A stretch of 64,000 nt of DNA, taken from an uncultured Azospirillum sp. Lineage in GTDB: Bacteria > Pseudomonadota > Alphaproteobacteria > Azospirillales > Azospirillaceae. Both the position numbers and the translations under genes were made by a program. Numbering within the stretch: position 1 is the stretch's first letter; each line of letters opens with the position of its first letter. Shown piece after piece: positions 49,568 to 59,790 of the stretch. A model generated the notes under the pieces. The model did not search any database, was not told where the DNA came from, and saw nothing but the letters and a program-made list of their open reading frames with translations. The DNA is taken from the NCBI RefSeq assembly GCF_946480385.1, contig NZ_CAMLJP010000014.1, forward strand, positions 1 to 64,000, given 5' to 3'.

Positions 49568-50620
49568 ATGCAACCGATCCAAAGCATGACAGAGCTTCCG
49601 TCAACCATGGCGGATGTCATTGAAAAGGCCGAAGAGGCGGGCGCCGCGGTCCTGGTCTTTGACCGCCAGGATCGCATCGTCAACGCCAACAAAGCGCAGC
49701 GAGCACTGATGCCGGTTTGCGGCTACGATGCCGGCGACACCTACGCGACGTTCTTTTGGGGAGCGTTTAGAAGCGGAGGCGCGGGCAATCGCTCGGCAAA
49801 AGCCGATCCCGAGACATGGCTTCGCATCGCCACCCTTTCCCGACAAGCCAGCCCATCGCTCGATTTTGTGAACGACTATAGCTGGGGCCGCGCCCACTGC
49901 TCGAACGTGCGCGCAGACAATGGGATGAGTGTACAGATACGGGTCAACATCTCGTCGTCGGAGATCGGGCGCTACTTGGAGGCTCAATCCTTCGGCGTAG
50001 GCGCTCTTTGGGCGCTCCAGAAGCAACAGGAGGTGTCGGCTCTGCGTGCGGCGCTTGATGCGCTTGGTCTGGCTGTCGCCATTGTCAGTAATGGCCGTAT
50101 CGCGTTCCAGAACGCCAGCTTTCGCGAGATGACCGACGAAGATGATGGCTTGCTGATTACGGCTGACGGGGCGTTGGCGACCGAGTGTGAAGCCGATTGT
50201 TTGATCTTGCAGCAGGCACTGAGCGCAGCATCTTCTGCGGGCGCAACCACCCATATTCCTGTTCGCAGGATGCGCGGCAGCGCCCTGGTGGCCGCCGTCG
50301 CTCCCGGTGCCCGCCCTGGCGCCGCCATCATCACTGTGTCCCGTTTTGGTGAGGACGCGCCGGAAGTCGCAAGTGCGCTGAGGCAACTCTTCGGCATCAC
50401 CCCTGCGGAGGCTGCGGTGATGGCGGGCCTTGGTGGGGGTGCGTCAGTGCCAGAGCTTGCGGATCGTCGGGGCACATCCGAAGGGACCATCTACAACCAA
50501 GTAGCCAGGATAAAGAGCGTTGCGAAGCGTTCAGAGTTCGCCGCTTCGTCTCTGGGCTGCATTGTTGGCCTAGTACAACGAATTGCGGCGATTACCCGCG
50601 CCAACCGGCGCATTCATTGA
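49568..50620 (+). CDS. PAS-like / LuxR-type HTH transcriptional regulator
   Basis: 350 residues. An N-terminal PAS-like sensor (about 20-150: AGAAVLVFDRQDRIVNANKA), a second sensor-like segment (about 165-270) and a C-terminal LuxR-like HTH (about 275-330: FGITPAEAAVMAGLGGGASV, then SEGTIYNQVARIKS). It is followed 14 bases later by a small gene with a good ribosome site, which it may control. The ligand is not apparent. Confidence 0.75.
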   Translation: MQPIQSMTELPSTMADVIEKAEEAGAAVLVFDRQDRIVNANKAQRALMPVCGYDAGDTYATFFWGAFRSGGAGNRSAKADPETWLRIATLSRQASPSLDFVNDYSWGRAHCSNVRADNGMSVQIRVNISSSEIGRYLEAQSFGVGALWALQKQQEVSALRAALDALGLAVAIVSNGRIAFQNASFREMTDEDDGLLITADGALATECEADCLILQQALSAASSAGATTHIPVRRMRGSALVAAVAPGARPGAAIITVSRFGEDAPEVASALRQLFGITPAEAAVMAGLGGGASVPELADRRGTSEGTIYNQVARIKSVAKRSEFAASSLGCIVGLVQRIAAITRANRRIH

Positions 50621-50634
50621 GGAGAGGCATAATC

Positions 50635-51066
50635 ATGGGCATCAAAGTGGCAAATTTCGACTTTTCCCCTTTCAAGGAAGCCATGCTGAGTAAGGGGCAT
50701 TCCGCCGCCGAGGTCTCGGCATGCTTTGAAGACCTGATGATCCTGCTGCACGATGCGGAGGACACCGGCCGCAGCCATGCAATGACCGAGGGGGCCGACC
50801 GCGCCTTCCACGTCATCGTCAACGATACCGCCGGCCTGCTGCGCCTCAGTGCCGCCGTTCATGGGGTCGGCATGGTCATGGCGCACAATCCGTACATCTA
50901 TGGCACGCCTGAGTTCGATGCGGCCTGGGAAAACACCCGCGCCGCTTTCGCTAAGCGCGGCATCGAGCTGATGGCCGATTACCAGGCCAATCGTGGGGAA
51001 TTCCGGTCGGCAGCCATCTGCGTGCGTGAAGCCCGCAGCATCACAGAGATTCAGGCCGCAGCCTAA
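50635..51066 (+). CDS. Hypothetical protein downstream of the LuxR-type regulator
   Basis: 143 residues from the ATG at 50635 with GGAGAGG upstream. Contains DLMILLHDAEDTGRSHAMT, then ADRAFHVIVNDTAGLLRLSA and GMVMAHNPYIYGTPEF. The conserved-looking His pattern is faintly like glycine-rich-domain (DUF1399-type) proteins, a weak resemblance only. No membrane segment. Confidence 0.6.
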   Translation: MGIKVANFDFSPFKEAMLSKGHSAAEVSACFEDLMILLHDAEDTGRSHAMTEGADRAFHVIVNDTAGLLRLSAAVHGVGMVMAHNPYIYGTPEFDAAWENTRAAFAKRGIELMADYQANRGEFRSAAICVREARSITEIQAAA

Positions 51067-51163
51067 GCCGGCCAGGACATGCGCCCGCCTGTTGGCCCAG
51101 GCGGGCGCCGCCGTCCGATCCGACAACCGGACCAAACCGATCACCATAAGCCGCGGAGCTACG

Positions 51164-51442
51164 ATGATCGCCTCAAAGCATACCGCCGTATACGGCGGTG
51201 ACAAGGATGCCTGTGTATCGGATTTCTACATCGATCATCTTCGGCCGGATCAACTCCGGCAACGAGCTGCCGACGAACGCGCCGATGCGCTGATGTTGGC
51301 AGGGAAGCTGTCGGCCGAGACGGTCAACATGCTGCTGACCAGCGCAGACCGCTGCGAGATGCGGGCGGCAGTGCTGGAGTATATGGCGGGAGGCTCATTG
51401 GTCCTGTTCCCGCATCAGGCGCCTCGCTCGTCGGTCGCCTGA
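51164..51442 (+). CDS. Small hypothetical protein
   Basis: 92 residues from the ATG at 51164 (CGGAG upstream). Reads VYGGDKDACVSDFYIDHLRP, then RADALMLAGKLSAETVNMLL. Soluble, no family recognised. A hairpin follows its end. Confidence 0.55.
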   Translation: MIASKHTAVYGGDKDACVSDFYIDHLRPDQLRQRAADERADALMLAGKLSAETVNMLLTSADRCEMRAAVLEYMAGGSLVLFPHQAPRSSVA

Positions 51443-51463
51443 TATTCACCCTGGAAACGACGA

Positions 51464-51491
51464 ACGCCCAGCTGCGGGAACAGCTGGGCGT
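51464..51491 (+). terminator. Hairpin, possible terminator
   Basis: ACGCCCAGCTG (51464-51474), 6-base loop, CAGCTGGGCGT (51481-51491): perfect 11-bp stem followed by TCTGTCGG. The T-run is weak. Confidence 0.5.
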
Positions 51492-51558
51492 TCTGTCGGA
51501 TCAGGAAACCGAAACGAAACCAGATCGCGACGCGATCCCCACAAGGGCTAGGAAACCC

Positions 51559-51891
51559 ATGAAGACCGGAACCGAGAATATCCCTGATCCGCCGGAGCGC
51601 AAGCTCACTCTGGCAGAAAACGAAAAACCGCCACCGATTCACGCCACCTCCAAACTCCCCCGAATCGGGCTGACCTTCGCGGAAGCCGAACGCGCCATAG
51701 AAGGCGCCGATCCAGATCGCGCGGCTGATTTAGCCCATGCAATCCACAGCGCCACACCAGCGACTTACGGAGACGCATTGATAAAGTTAAGGCTTCTTTC
51801 TGGGGAGCTTGGGCTGAGAGGAGGTTATGGATATTCGCTAATAGAAAGCCTTGATAAAATTGTCGATTTCATGGAGCGCAATGAGCGCTAG
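51559..51891 (+). CDS. Hypothetical protein beside the integrase
   Basis: 110 residues. Pro-rich N-terminus, then LTFAEAERAIEGADPDRAAD and [18 protein letters not shown]. Its last 23 bases overlap the convergent integrase gene. A control role in integration or excision is possible by position, but it lacks the basic winged-helix look of Xis. No family recognised. Confidence 0.55.
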   Translation: MKTGTENIPDPPERKLTLAENEKPPPIHATSKLPRIGLTFAEAERAIEGADPDRAADLAHAIHSATPATYGDALIKLRLLSGELGLRGGYGYSLIESLDKIVDFMERNER

Positions 51892-53128
51892 ATCCAGCCG
51901 TACCAAGAACTACGGACGCCCATTTCTCAAGGGCGTCCCTTTTTTCTTCCATGTATGAATGCCGATCATAAACCCCGCGCACGCCCCCAATGACGTGCCC
52001 GATGACGCGTTCGGCAACATCGCTCCCGATGCGCAATTCGGAAAGCCCGGTGCGGAGCGTGCGGCGCAGATCGTGTAGCGTCCAGCGAGGGATTTTTCCC
52101 AACCCCGCTTCCTGACGACGTTCGTTGATCTTCCTATCCAACACCGCCTTTGCCCAGCTGTAGCCAGTGAACCCCGCATCGGGGACTGTTGTGAACACGA
52201 ACCTGTCGGACGTGCGGGGTTGGCGCTTGATGATCTGGCACACGACCGGGACCAGCGGCACGACATGGACGATACCGGTCTTGTATCGGTCCGACGGGAT
52301 CGTCCAGACGCCCTCCTCCAGGTCCAGTTCGCCGCGCTGCATCCCGCTCACCTCGTCCCGCCGCTGGCCGGTCAGGATGAGCACCTTGACCATGTCCGGG
52401 AAGGGGCCGGTCAACTCGTCACACGCAAGCCAGACATCCCGCAACTCGTCATTCGTGAGTACGCGATCCCGACTCTGGCGCTGGAGAGATCCGCCTTTCC
52501 GCCGGCCGCGACTTGGGCTCGCAAGGAGGTTTGCCTCCAGATCGCCGCGGTCGACCCCCCAGTTCACGATGCGCAGGGCGATCTCGCGGACTTTGTGCGC
52601 CTTTTGCACATGACCGACGGAGGTGATGGGGTCTAGCAGCGCAGCCAAATCGCGGCGCCGCAGATCGGCAAGCGGCCGGTCTTTCCAGGATGGGAACACC
52701 TCCCGCCTGACGGCAGCCTCAACCTCCTTCCCTCTACGCAGAGACGGGCATTCCTGCCGGAAGTAAAGGTCGGCCAAAGCGCCGAACGAGCCAGGGAAGT
52801 ACCCTGTTGCCTCCTTCTGCGCCTCTGCCGCCTTCGCCTGCACCTTGGCGGCTATCTTCTCCGCCGCAGGATCGATTCCAGCTTCAACGGCTTCCAAGGC
52901 GGTAGCCGCCTTCTCCCGCGCCTTGCCCAGGTCAAGGGCCGGGTAGTGACCCAGAGTTAGGCGCTTCTGCTTCTCCCCATAACGATAGAACACGAACCAC
53001 GACTTCTTCGTGTCGCCGACGCGGAGGCCAAACCCGGGCATGGACACATCGAAGAGCTCAAGCCGCTCGCCCGGCGCTGGCGGCTTGGCATTCTCCACCG
53101 CCTTTGCGGTCAGCTTCACCTTGGGCAT
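51869..53128 (-). CDS. int: Tyrosine-type phage integrase
   Basis: 419 residues from the ATG at 53128 (AGGA 9 bases upstream). DUF4102 N-terminal arm domain ([19 protein letters not shown], then [17 protein letters not shown]), a SAM-like core-binding domain (about 130-215) and the catalytic domain with Arg in LTGQRRDE (about 256), HDLRR (about 350), GHVIG, and the Tyr in YDRHSY (about 385-390). It integrates and excises the prophage and marks its right end. Confidence 0.93.
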   Translation of the reverse strand: MPKVKLTAKAVENAKPPAPGERLELFDVSMPGFGLRVGDTKKSWFVFYRYGEKQKRLTLGHYPALDLGKAREKAATALEAVEAGIDPAAEKIAAKVQAKAAEAQKEATGYFPGSFGALADLYFRQECPSLRRGKEVEAAVRREVFPSWKDRPLADLRRRDLAALLDPITSVGHVQKAHKVREIALRIVNWGVDRGDLEANLLASPSRGRRKGGSLQRQSRDRVLTNDELRDVWLACDELTGPFPDMVKVLILTGQRRDEVSGMQRGELDLEEGVWTIPSDRYKTGIVHVVPLVPVVCQIIKRQPRTSDRFVFTTVPDAGFTGYSWAKAVLDRKINERRQEAGLGKIPRWTLHDLRRTLRTGLSELRIGSDVAERVIGHVIGGVRGVYDRHSYMEEKRDALEKWASVVLGTAGSSAHCAP

Positions 53129-53152
53129 GGTCGCGCTTCCTAGGGCCGGTGC

Positions 53153-53280
53153 GGGTAACAAATCGGGTAACAACCGCCGTGTTTGCGGGTGTGCCTCTAT
53201 GTTACGCGATGCGCTTCAGAAAGTCGACAATCCAAGGAAAATCAACGGGTGCGGGTTATGCATTGTGTGCGCATGTTACG
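53153..53280. repeat. Arm-type repeats and probable right attachment region
   Basis: GGGTAACAA occurs at 53153-53161 and 53165-53173, and inverted relatives TGTTACG at 53200-53206 and 53274-53280, all sharing a GTAACA core. Such motifs beside an integrase start are typical of arm-binding sites. The att core should lie between about 53200 and 53360. No tRNA is present. A short open frame ending [19 protein letters not shown] at 53358 could be the 3' end of the target gene. Confidence 0.5.
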
Positions 53281-53413
53281 GCACGCACATCGTGGAGAAC
53301 GAGATGCTGAACGGCGACGTCATCCGCCTGGACGGCGCCATCCGCATGGCGCCGCAGTAAGGACGTCGTTTCTTGCAGGGGCGGTTCCCAGGCCGGGGCC
53401 GCTCCCGCAGCTT

Positions 53414-53611
53414 TCAGGCTTCGGTCATGGCGGCTTCGTCCGCCCGTTCCGCCTCGCCCAGCAGGTCGATCAACAGAGTGGTGCAGTGCTGAAGCCGCTG
53501 ATCGGCGGTGGCGGTCGCCATGTCGCGGCCGGTCTGCTCCTGCCATTCCTGCAGCATCAGCGCCAGATGTTTACGGACGTGGTCATCCCGATCCAGTCGC
53601 CGCGTCGCCAT
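53414..53611 (-). CDS. Small hypothetical host protein
   Basis: 65 residues from the ATG at 53611 (GGGGAGG upstream). Helical (RRLDRDDHVRKHLALMLQEW, then RLQHCTTLLIDLLGEAERAD). First gene right of the attachment region; no family recognised. Confidence 0.55.
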   Translation of the reverse strand: MATRRLDRDDHVRKHLALMLQEWQEQTGRDMATATADQRLQHCTTLLIDLLGEAERADEAAMTEA

Positions 53612-53932
53612 GTCGCCTCCCCTCTTTCCGATCCGCCCACACAAACGGTCAAAACCGATGGACACGCCCGGTTGCGCGCACCATCCTTTGTGTACCCTCT
53701 AATTAGGTAGTCGTCCCCGCCGTCAACAGTCGGATCCCAAGATGGTCACAGCCCGGCCGAACGCAACCGCCGGACGCCACCTTAAAACCGGCCATATCGA
53801 CAATTCGGCCATGACTGGTTGGAAAGCTGCGCCTGGACCGACCATGTCAGCGCCATCGGATCCAGTGCCGGGACAAGGTGGGCAGCAGTCCGCAGGAATA
53901 CCCGGCGAAAACAGAAGAAAGGCAAACGCTTC
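53612..53932. other. Divergent intergenic region
   Basis: Separates the 65-residue minus-strand gene from the FMN reductase. An AT palindrome CTAATTAG at 53699-53706 is the only conspicuous site and could be an operator or -10 element. No gene or RNA was recognised. Confidence 0.3.
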
Positions 53933-54481
53933 ATGACCGACGCAACGGTGCGTGCCAAGCTGCTGGGCCTGCCCGGCAGCCTGCGCAGCAACTCCAACTC
54001 GCTGGCCGTTCTGCGCGGCTTGCAGGACGCTCTTCCGGCCGGTGTCAGCATGGACATCCGCAACCTGCGCCTGCCGCTCTACGACCAGGACATCGACAAC
54101 CCCGACGCCCCGGCGGAGGTCCATGCCCTGCGTCAGGCCATCGCAGAGGCTGACGGCGTCGTCATCGTCACGCCGGAATACAATTACGGCATGCCGGGCG
54201 TGCTGAAGAACGCGCTCGACTGGGCCTCGCGCCCCTATGGCAAGTCGGCGCTGATCGGCAAGCCGGTGCTGGTCATTTCCAACTCCCCCGCCTTCACCGG
54301 CGGCGTGCGGGCGCATCAGCAGGTCAACGACACGCTGCTGGCGCTTCCGGCCAAGCTGGCGGCCGGCCCGCAGGTCGTCATCGGCGGCGTCGCCGACAAG
54401 ATCAAGGACGGCAAGCTGGCCGACGAAGCGGTGCTGAAATTCTCGCTGGGCGCCATCGACAGGATGCTCGCCGCGAAGTAA
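53933..54481 (+). CDS. NADPH-dependent FMN reductase family protein
   Basis: 182 residues from the ATG at 53933. Flavodoxin-like: LLGLPGSLRSNSNSLAVLRG binds FMN phosphate, and VTPEYNYGMPGVLKNALDW is the family signature. Reduces FMN or quinone-type substrates with NAD(P)H in the cytoplasm. Host gene, followed by a strong terminator shared with the convergent aminotransferase. Confidence 0.9.
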   Translation: MTDATVRAKLLGLPGSLRSNSNSLAVLRGLQDALPAGVSMDIRNLRLPLYDQDIDNPDAPAEVHALRQAIAEADGVVIVTPEYNYGMPGVLKNALDWASRPYGKSALIGKPVLVISNSPAFTGGVRAHQQVNDTLLALPAKLAAGPQVVIGGVADKIKDGKLADEAVLKFSLGAIDRMLAAK

Positions 54482-54498
54482 GGCCCCGTAATGGAAAA

Positions 54499-54526
54499 GG
54501 GCCGGCACCCCATGGGATGCCGGCCC
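54499..54526. terminator. Bidirectional terminator
   Basis: GGGCCGGCA (54499-54507) and TGCCGGCCC (54518-54526) form a perfect 9-bp stem between two convergent genes. Confidence 0.75.
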
Positions 54527-54552
54527 TACTTCTTACTCGGTAGCCGCGGCGA

Positions 54553-55845
<1,293 letters not shown>

Positions 55846-56076
55846 TTACTTCCGCTCCACCCCGGTTGCAAGGCTGCTTGGCCGCTGAAAACTGCGGGGA
55901 TCGGCGGTTTTTCCACCCTGTGGCGGCGCCGTACCGGGCCGCAGTCGTGGGCGCTCCCAACCATTGACTGATCGAGATGTCGCATCCGGCAAATCCCGAA
56001 TCCAACCCATCGCAGCATTATTTCTTACAACACAAATGAACGCCATGACGGCGCGGCATCGTCACGCCCGCTTCAC

Positions 56077-56105
56077 TTGACAGCTTCAGCATGGCGGTGT
56101 GTAAC
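56077..56105 (+). promoter_or_regulatory. Promoter of the cytochrome c' gene, in a 382-base gap
   Basis: TTGACA (56077-56082), 17-base spacer, TGTAAC (56100-56105), 33 bases before the start codon. The remainder of 55756-56137 shows no gene. Confidence 0.6.
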
Positions 56106-56137
56106 GTCCGGCGTGGGGGACGAAATTCAAAGAAGGG

Positions 56138-56575
56138 ATGAGAACCGTGTTTTCCCGTATCGTGCTTGCGGCGTCGGCCGCGCTGATGCTGACCGGCGGC
56201 GCTGCTCTGGCCCAGGACGTGATTCAGACCCGCAAGGCCGGGTTCGAGGACTACAAGAAGGCGATGGGCGAGATCAAGGACGCGCTGGGCAAGGGCGATC
56301 TCGCCGCCATCGGCCCGGTCACCGACCGCATCGACGCCTACGCCGCCAAGATCCCCAGCCTGTTCCCGCCGGGCTCCGACAAGGGCAAGACGGCGGCCAA
56401 GGAAGTGATCTGGGCCAACTTCCCGGATTTCACCGCCAAGGCGCATGATCTGCAGGCGTCCGCCAACGCCTTGAAGGTCGCCGCCGCTTCCGGCGACAAG
56501 GCCGCAACGGGCAAGGCGTTCGGCGCCATGGCCGACAGCTGCAAGGCCTGCCACCAGCGCTACCGTTCCGAATAA
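56138..56575 (+). CDS. Cytochrome c' (class II c-type cytochrome)
   Basis: 145 residues. Signal peptide (IVLAASAALMLTGGAALAQ, cut near residue 25), four-helix body and haem site CKACH at 135-139 close to the C-terminus, as usual for the family. Periplasmic; known members bind NO or CO and may protect against nitrosative stress. AAGAAGGG directly precedes the ATG. Confidence 0.92.
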   Translation: MRTVFSRIVLAASAALMLTGGAALAQDVIQTRKAGFEDYKKAMGEIKDALGKGDLAAIGPVTDRIDAYAAKIPSLFPPGSDKGKTAAKEVIWANFPDFTAKAHDLQASANALKVAAASGDKAATGKAFGAMADSCKACHQRYRSE

Positions 56576-56605
56576 GCGGCCGGCGAATACGGCAGACCTG
56601 ATGCG

Positions 56606-56642
56606 AAAAGCCCTTCCCCACGACCATGGAGAAGGGCTTTTT
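56606..56642. terminator. Bidirectional terminator
   Basis: AAAAGCCCTTC (56606-56616) pairs with GAAGGGCTTTTT (56631-56642): A-run, stem and T-run serve both convergent genes. Confidence 0.85.
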
Positions 56643-56655
56643 CTTTGGCAGCTCC

Positions 56656-57756
56656 TTACTTGAAGACGGGTTGCGGCGTGGCCGGGGTGCTGGCCGGCAG
56701 CAGCGGGTAATCGACACGGGGCTGCTGGCCGGTCAGCGCGGTCAGGAAGGCGGTGATCTTGTCGATCTCCTGGTCGGACAGGGTGGCGCCGAGCTGGCTC
56801 GACCCCATCACCGCAACCGCCTGCCGCAGGTCCCACACTTTGCCGGAATGGAAATAGGGGGCGGTCAGCGCGACGTTGCGCAGGGTGGGCGCGCGGAAGA
56901 CATATTCGTCGTCGGCGGTCTTGGTGACGGCGAAGCGGCCCTTGTCGCCCGGCGGCAGGATCTCCGCCCCCGGCTTGGCCACGACGCCGAAGGGGAAGTA
57001 ATCATGGCCGCCGATATTGACGCCGTTGTGGCAGCCGGCGCAGCCCTTGTCGATGAACAGCTCCAGACCGGCCTTCTGCGTGTCGGTCAGCGCATCGGCC
57101 TTGCCCTCCAGATACTGGTCGAAGGGAGCGGCGGGGGTGGTCAGCGTCGCCTCGAACGCCTCGATCGCCATGGCGACATTGTCGAAGCTGACCGGGGTCT
57201 TCTCGTTGGGGAAGGCGTCGGCGAACTTGGCCTTGTAGGCGGGGATGCTGTTCAGCACCGCCATCACGCGGTCGGGCGTGCTGTTCATCTCCACCCCGGC
57301 CTGGATCGGCCCCTTCGCCTGTGCCTTCAGGTCTTCCGCCCGGCCGTCCCAGAACTGGGCGACGTTCAGCACCGCGTTCAGCACGGTCGGCGCGTTGCGC
57401 GGCCCCTTCTGCCAGCCATGGCCGACCGAGGTCTCCAGCCCGTCGACACCGCCGAGCCCCAGATTGTGGCAGCTGTTGCACGAGAAGATGCCGCTGGCCG
57501 ACAGGCGCGGATCGAAGAACAGCATCTTGCCCAATTCGATCTTCTCATGGGTGACCGCATTGTTGCGGACCACGGGCAAGGCGGCGGGCAGCGGCTTGAA
57601 CAGCTCGCGCGCGCGGCCCATCAGGGCATCGCCGGCGGTCGGATCGGCGGCCGGTGCCGCGCCTGCGGTGGCGGCCAGGATGCCGAGAGCGGCGGCGGTG
57701 GCGACCAGCAGGCCCTTCAGCGCTGCGGTCGGGCGGGGTCCGGTTTGTGCGTGCAT
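56656..57756 (-). CDS. Di-haem cytochrome c peroxidase family protein
   Basis: 366 residues. Signal peptide (LLVATAAALGILAATAGAAPA), first haem CNSCH at 93-97, second CAGCH at 239-243, and TPYFHSGKVWDLRQAV, the typical late CCP/MauG motif. Would reduce H2O2 in the periplasm, or act as an oxidase-like relative; the electron donor may be a neighbouring cytochrome. Confidence 0.9.
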   Translation of the reverse strand: MHAQTGPRPTAALKGLLVATAAALGILAATAGAAPAADPTAGDALMGRARELFKPLPAALPVVRNNAVTHEKIELGKMLFFDPRLSASGIFSCNSCHNLGLGGVDGLETSVGHGWQKGPRNAPTVLNAVLNVAQFWDGRAEDLKAQAKGPIQAGVEMNSTPDRVMAVLNSIPAYKAKFADAFPNEKTPVSFDNVAMAIEAFEATLTTPAAPFDQYLEGKADALTDTQKAGLELFIDKGCAGCHNGVNIGGHDYFPFGVVAKPGAEILPPGDKGRFAVTKTADDEYVFRAPTLRNVALTAPYFHSGKVWDLRQAVAVMGSSQLGATLSDQEIDKITAFLTALTGQQPRVDYPLLPASTPATPQPVFK

Positions 57757-57983
57757 GACTGGCGGTCTCCCGGCCGGCCTACATTCTCACCGCAACCTGA
57801 AGCTTCATTCAGGCAAAGGTCGATCGATCCCGGAAGTCGGGCCGGCTTCATTGGTTTCGTGACGTTTGGTGCGGATCAATCTGGAGTCATTCTAGACTGG
57901 AAGACGTGAAGCCCCAGACGGCGCATTGTCGCACGATCCATCGGCATATGCCGCGGAGGGCCGGCTCCCCGCCGGCCGGCAGA

Positions 57984-58682
57984 TCAACCAGCGGCCCGCA
58001 GCACCAGGAAGACCAGCCCGGCAGTCGCGGCCAGAACCGCCAGCGCCAGCGCCGCCGGAGCGCGCCGCGGCTCCGTCGCCGCCAGTTGCGCCGGCAGCGT
58101 TTTGCGGCCGGTGACCATCGGACGGATCAGATTGTCCCGCTTGACCAGCAGATAGAAGAACACCGCAACCACATGCAGACCGACCAGCGCGAAGATGCCG
58201 TTGGCGAGCAGCCGGTGCAGTGAACTGAGCAGCGCCACGATGGCGCCGGAAACCATCGGCACCAGCGGCCCGTCGACCAGGATGTCGTCGCTGGTGAACA
58301 GCCCGCTGGCAGCCTGAACCAGCAGGACCAGCAGCAGCGCCACCACCATCAGCGCGCCCAGCGGGTTGTGGCCCAAGGTGAAGGCGGCCTCCCCACCCGC
58401 CCGCGACCGCCTCAGATAGTCGCGGATGGCGCCCGGTCCCTTCACGAAATCGGCGAAGCGTGCGGTCTGGCTGCCCACCACGCCCCAAACCAGCCGGAAC
58501 AGCACGAGAATCAGAACTGTTTCACCGGCCAACATATGAACATCAAGCACACCAAGCTCGGCAGACAGAATCGCGACCGCCACCGCAGCGACCAGTGCCC
58601 AATGAAACAGGCGGGTCGGCAGGTCCCAGACCCGCAGCTCGCGCCCGTGTTTCTCCCGAGTCGCGGTATGACCACTTGGCAT
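57984..58682 (-). CDS. Cytochrome b561 family membrane protein
   Basis: 232 residues from the ATG at 58682 (GAGGA about 8 bases upstream). Four core membrane helices with haem-ligand His residues: RLFHWALV, LDVHMLAGE, ALVGLHVVAV, plus an extra C-terminal helix. WDLPTRLFHW is the family start. Transfers electrons from quinol; with cytochrome c' and the di-haem protein nearby a small redox chain is plausible. Confidence 0.88.
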   Translation of the reverse strand: MPSGHTATREKHGRELRVWDLPTRLFHWALVAAVAVAILSAELGVLDVHMLAGETVLILVLFRLVWGVVGSQTARFADFVKGPGAIRDYLRRSRAGGEAAFTLGHNPLGALMVVALLLVLLVQAASGLFTSDDILVDGPLVPMVSGAIVALLSSLHRLLANGIFALVGLHVVAVFFYLLVKRDNLIRPMVTGRKTLPAQLAATEPRRAPAALALAVLAATAGLVFLVLRAAG

Positions 58683-58922
58683 CGCTCGATCCTCGCAGTG
58701 TTCGGCCGTGTTTTCGGCGTCCGTCATCTGCGGCAAATGGACGGATTCTTTATGCTGATCCTGAAAACGCCGCGGTTCCGTGGTGGCAAAGGTCGGTGGA
58801 CCTGTCAACAGGCTTGAAGCGCCGCCCGGACGGCGGATATGAGAATGCGACGCATCAGCCGGCCCGCCGGCACAAAGACAGCCATAACTCCCCAATCACT
58901 CCCGGCTACAAGGACAAAGGTC

Positions 58923-59159
58923 ATGCCCGACAAACAGCTCCTCCATCTCGTGTTCGGCGGCGAACTCGTGCGTCCGGACACGGACCAGTTCGTCGATCCG
59001 TCGAAGCTGCACATCGTCGGCATCTTCCCGAGCTATGAGGACGCCTACAAGGCATGGCGCGGCGCCACCGGCCAGACCATCGACGACGCCCACACCCGCT
59101 ACTACATCGTCCACCTGCACCGCTTCCTCGACCCGGCGGCGGACGACCACAAGCACTGA
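58923..59159 (+). CDS. DUF4170 family protein
   Basis: 78 residues from the ATG at 58923. LLHLVFGGEL, then VGIFPSYEDAYKAWRGA and TRYYIVHLHRFLDP match DUF4170, a small family conserved in Alphaproteobacteria. Function unknown. Confidence 0.85.
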   Translation: MPDKQLLHLVFGGELVRPDTDQFVDPSKLHIVGIFPSYEDAYKAWRGATGQTIDDAHTRYYIVHLHRFLDPAADDHKH

Positions 59160-59235
59160 GCACGGGACGGCCGGCGCGCCTGCCGCGGGATCCCGGCACG
59201 GGAACAGCCCACGGCGCGCCGGCGTTGACCGGTCG

Positions 59236-59790
59236 ATGACCGTATACTTCACCTCCGACACCCATTTCGGCCATGGCGGCGCACGCGGCCGTTTCCGCCG
59301 CCCCTTCGAGTCCACCGCAGAGATGGACGCGGCGATGGAGGCGAACTGGAACGCCACCGTCGGCCCCGGCGACGAGGTCTGGCACCTCGGCGACTTCGCC
59401 CTGCACATGAAGCCCGACGCCATGGCCGCCCTGCTCGGCCGGCTGAACGGCACCAAGCATCTGATCGCCGGCAACAACGACGGCCCGGCGACACTGGCGC
59501 TCCCCGGCTGGGCCAGCGTCGGGCACTACGCCGAACTGACGCTGGACGGCATCGATCTGGTGATGTGCCATTACGCCTTCCGCACCTGGAACGGCATGCA
59601 CCGCCGGGCTCTGAACCTGCACGGCCACAGCCACGGCCAGTTGAAGCCGCAGCCCCGGCAGATCGATGTCGGCGTCGATGTCTGGAATTTTCGTCCGGTC
59701 ACACTGGCCGAACTGATGGTCCCCCGCCCACGGCGAAAGGCGATCCCGGCTTCTGGTCCGGCTTCAGGCGGCGCGTCAGGCAGCCCCTAG
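59236..59790 (+). CDS. Calcineurin-like metallophosphoesterase
   Basis: 184 residues from the ATG at 59236. Metal ligands: SDTHFGH, GDEVWHLGDFA, GNND, CHYAF and HGHSHG. Matches the short phage/bacterial phosphoesterase type that often has no known substrate. The 3' end overlaps the convergent GGDEF-EAL gene by 15 bases. Confidence 0.9.
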   Translation: MTVYFTSDTHFGHGGARGRFRRPFESTAEMDAAMEANWNATVGPGDEVWHLGDFALHMKPDAMAALLGRLNGTKHLIAGNNDGPATLALPGWASVGHYAELTLDGIDLVMCHYAFRTWNGMHRRALNLHGHSHGQLKPQPRQIDVGVDVWNFRPVTLAELMVPRPRRKAIPASGPASGGASGSP

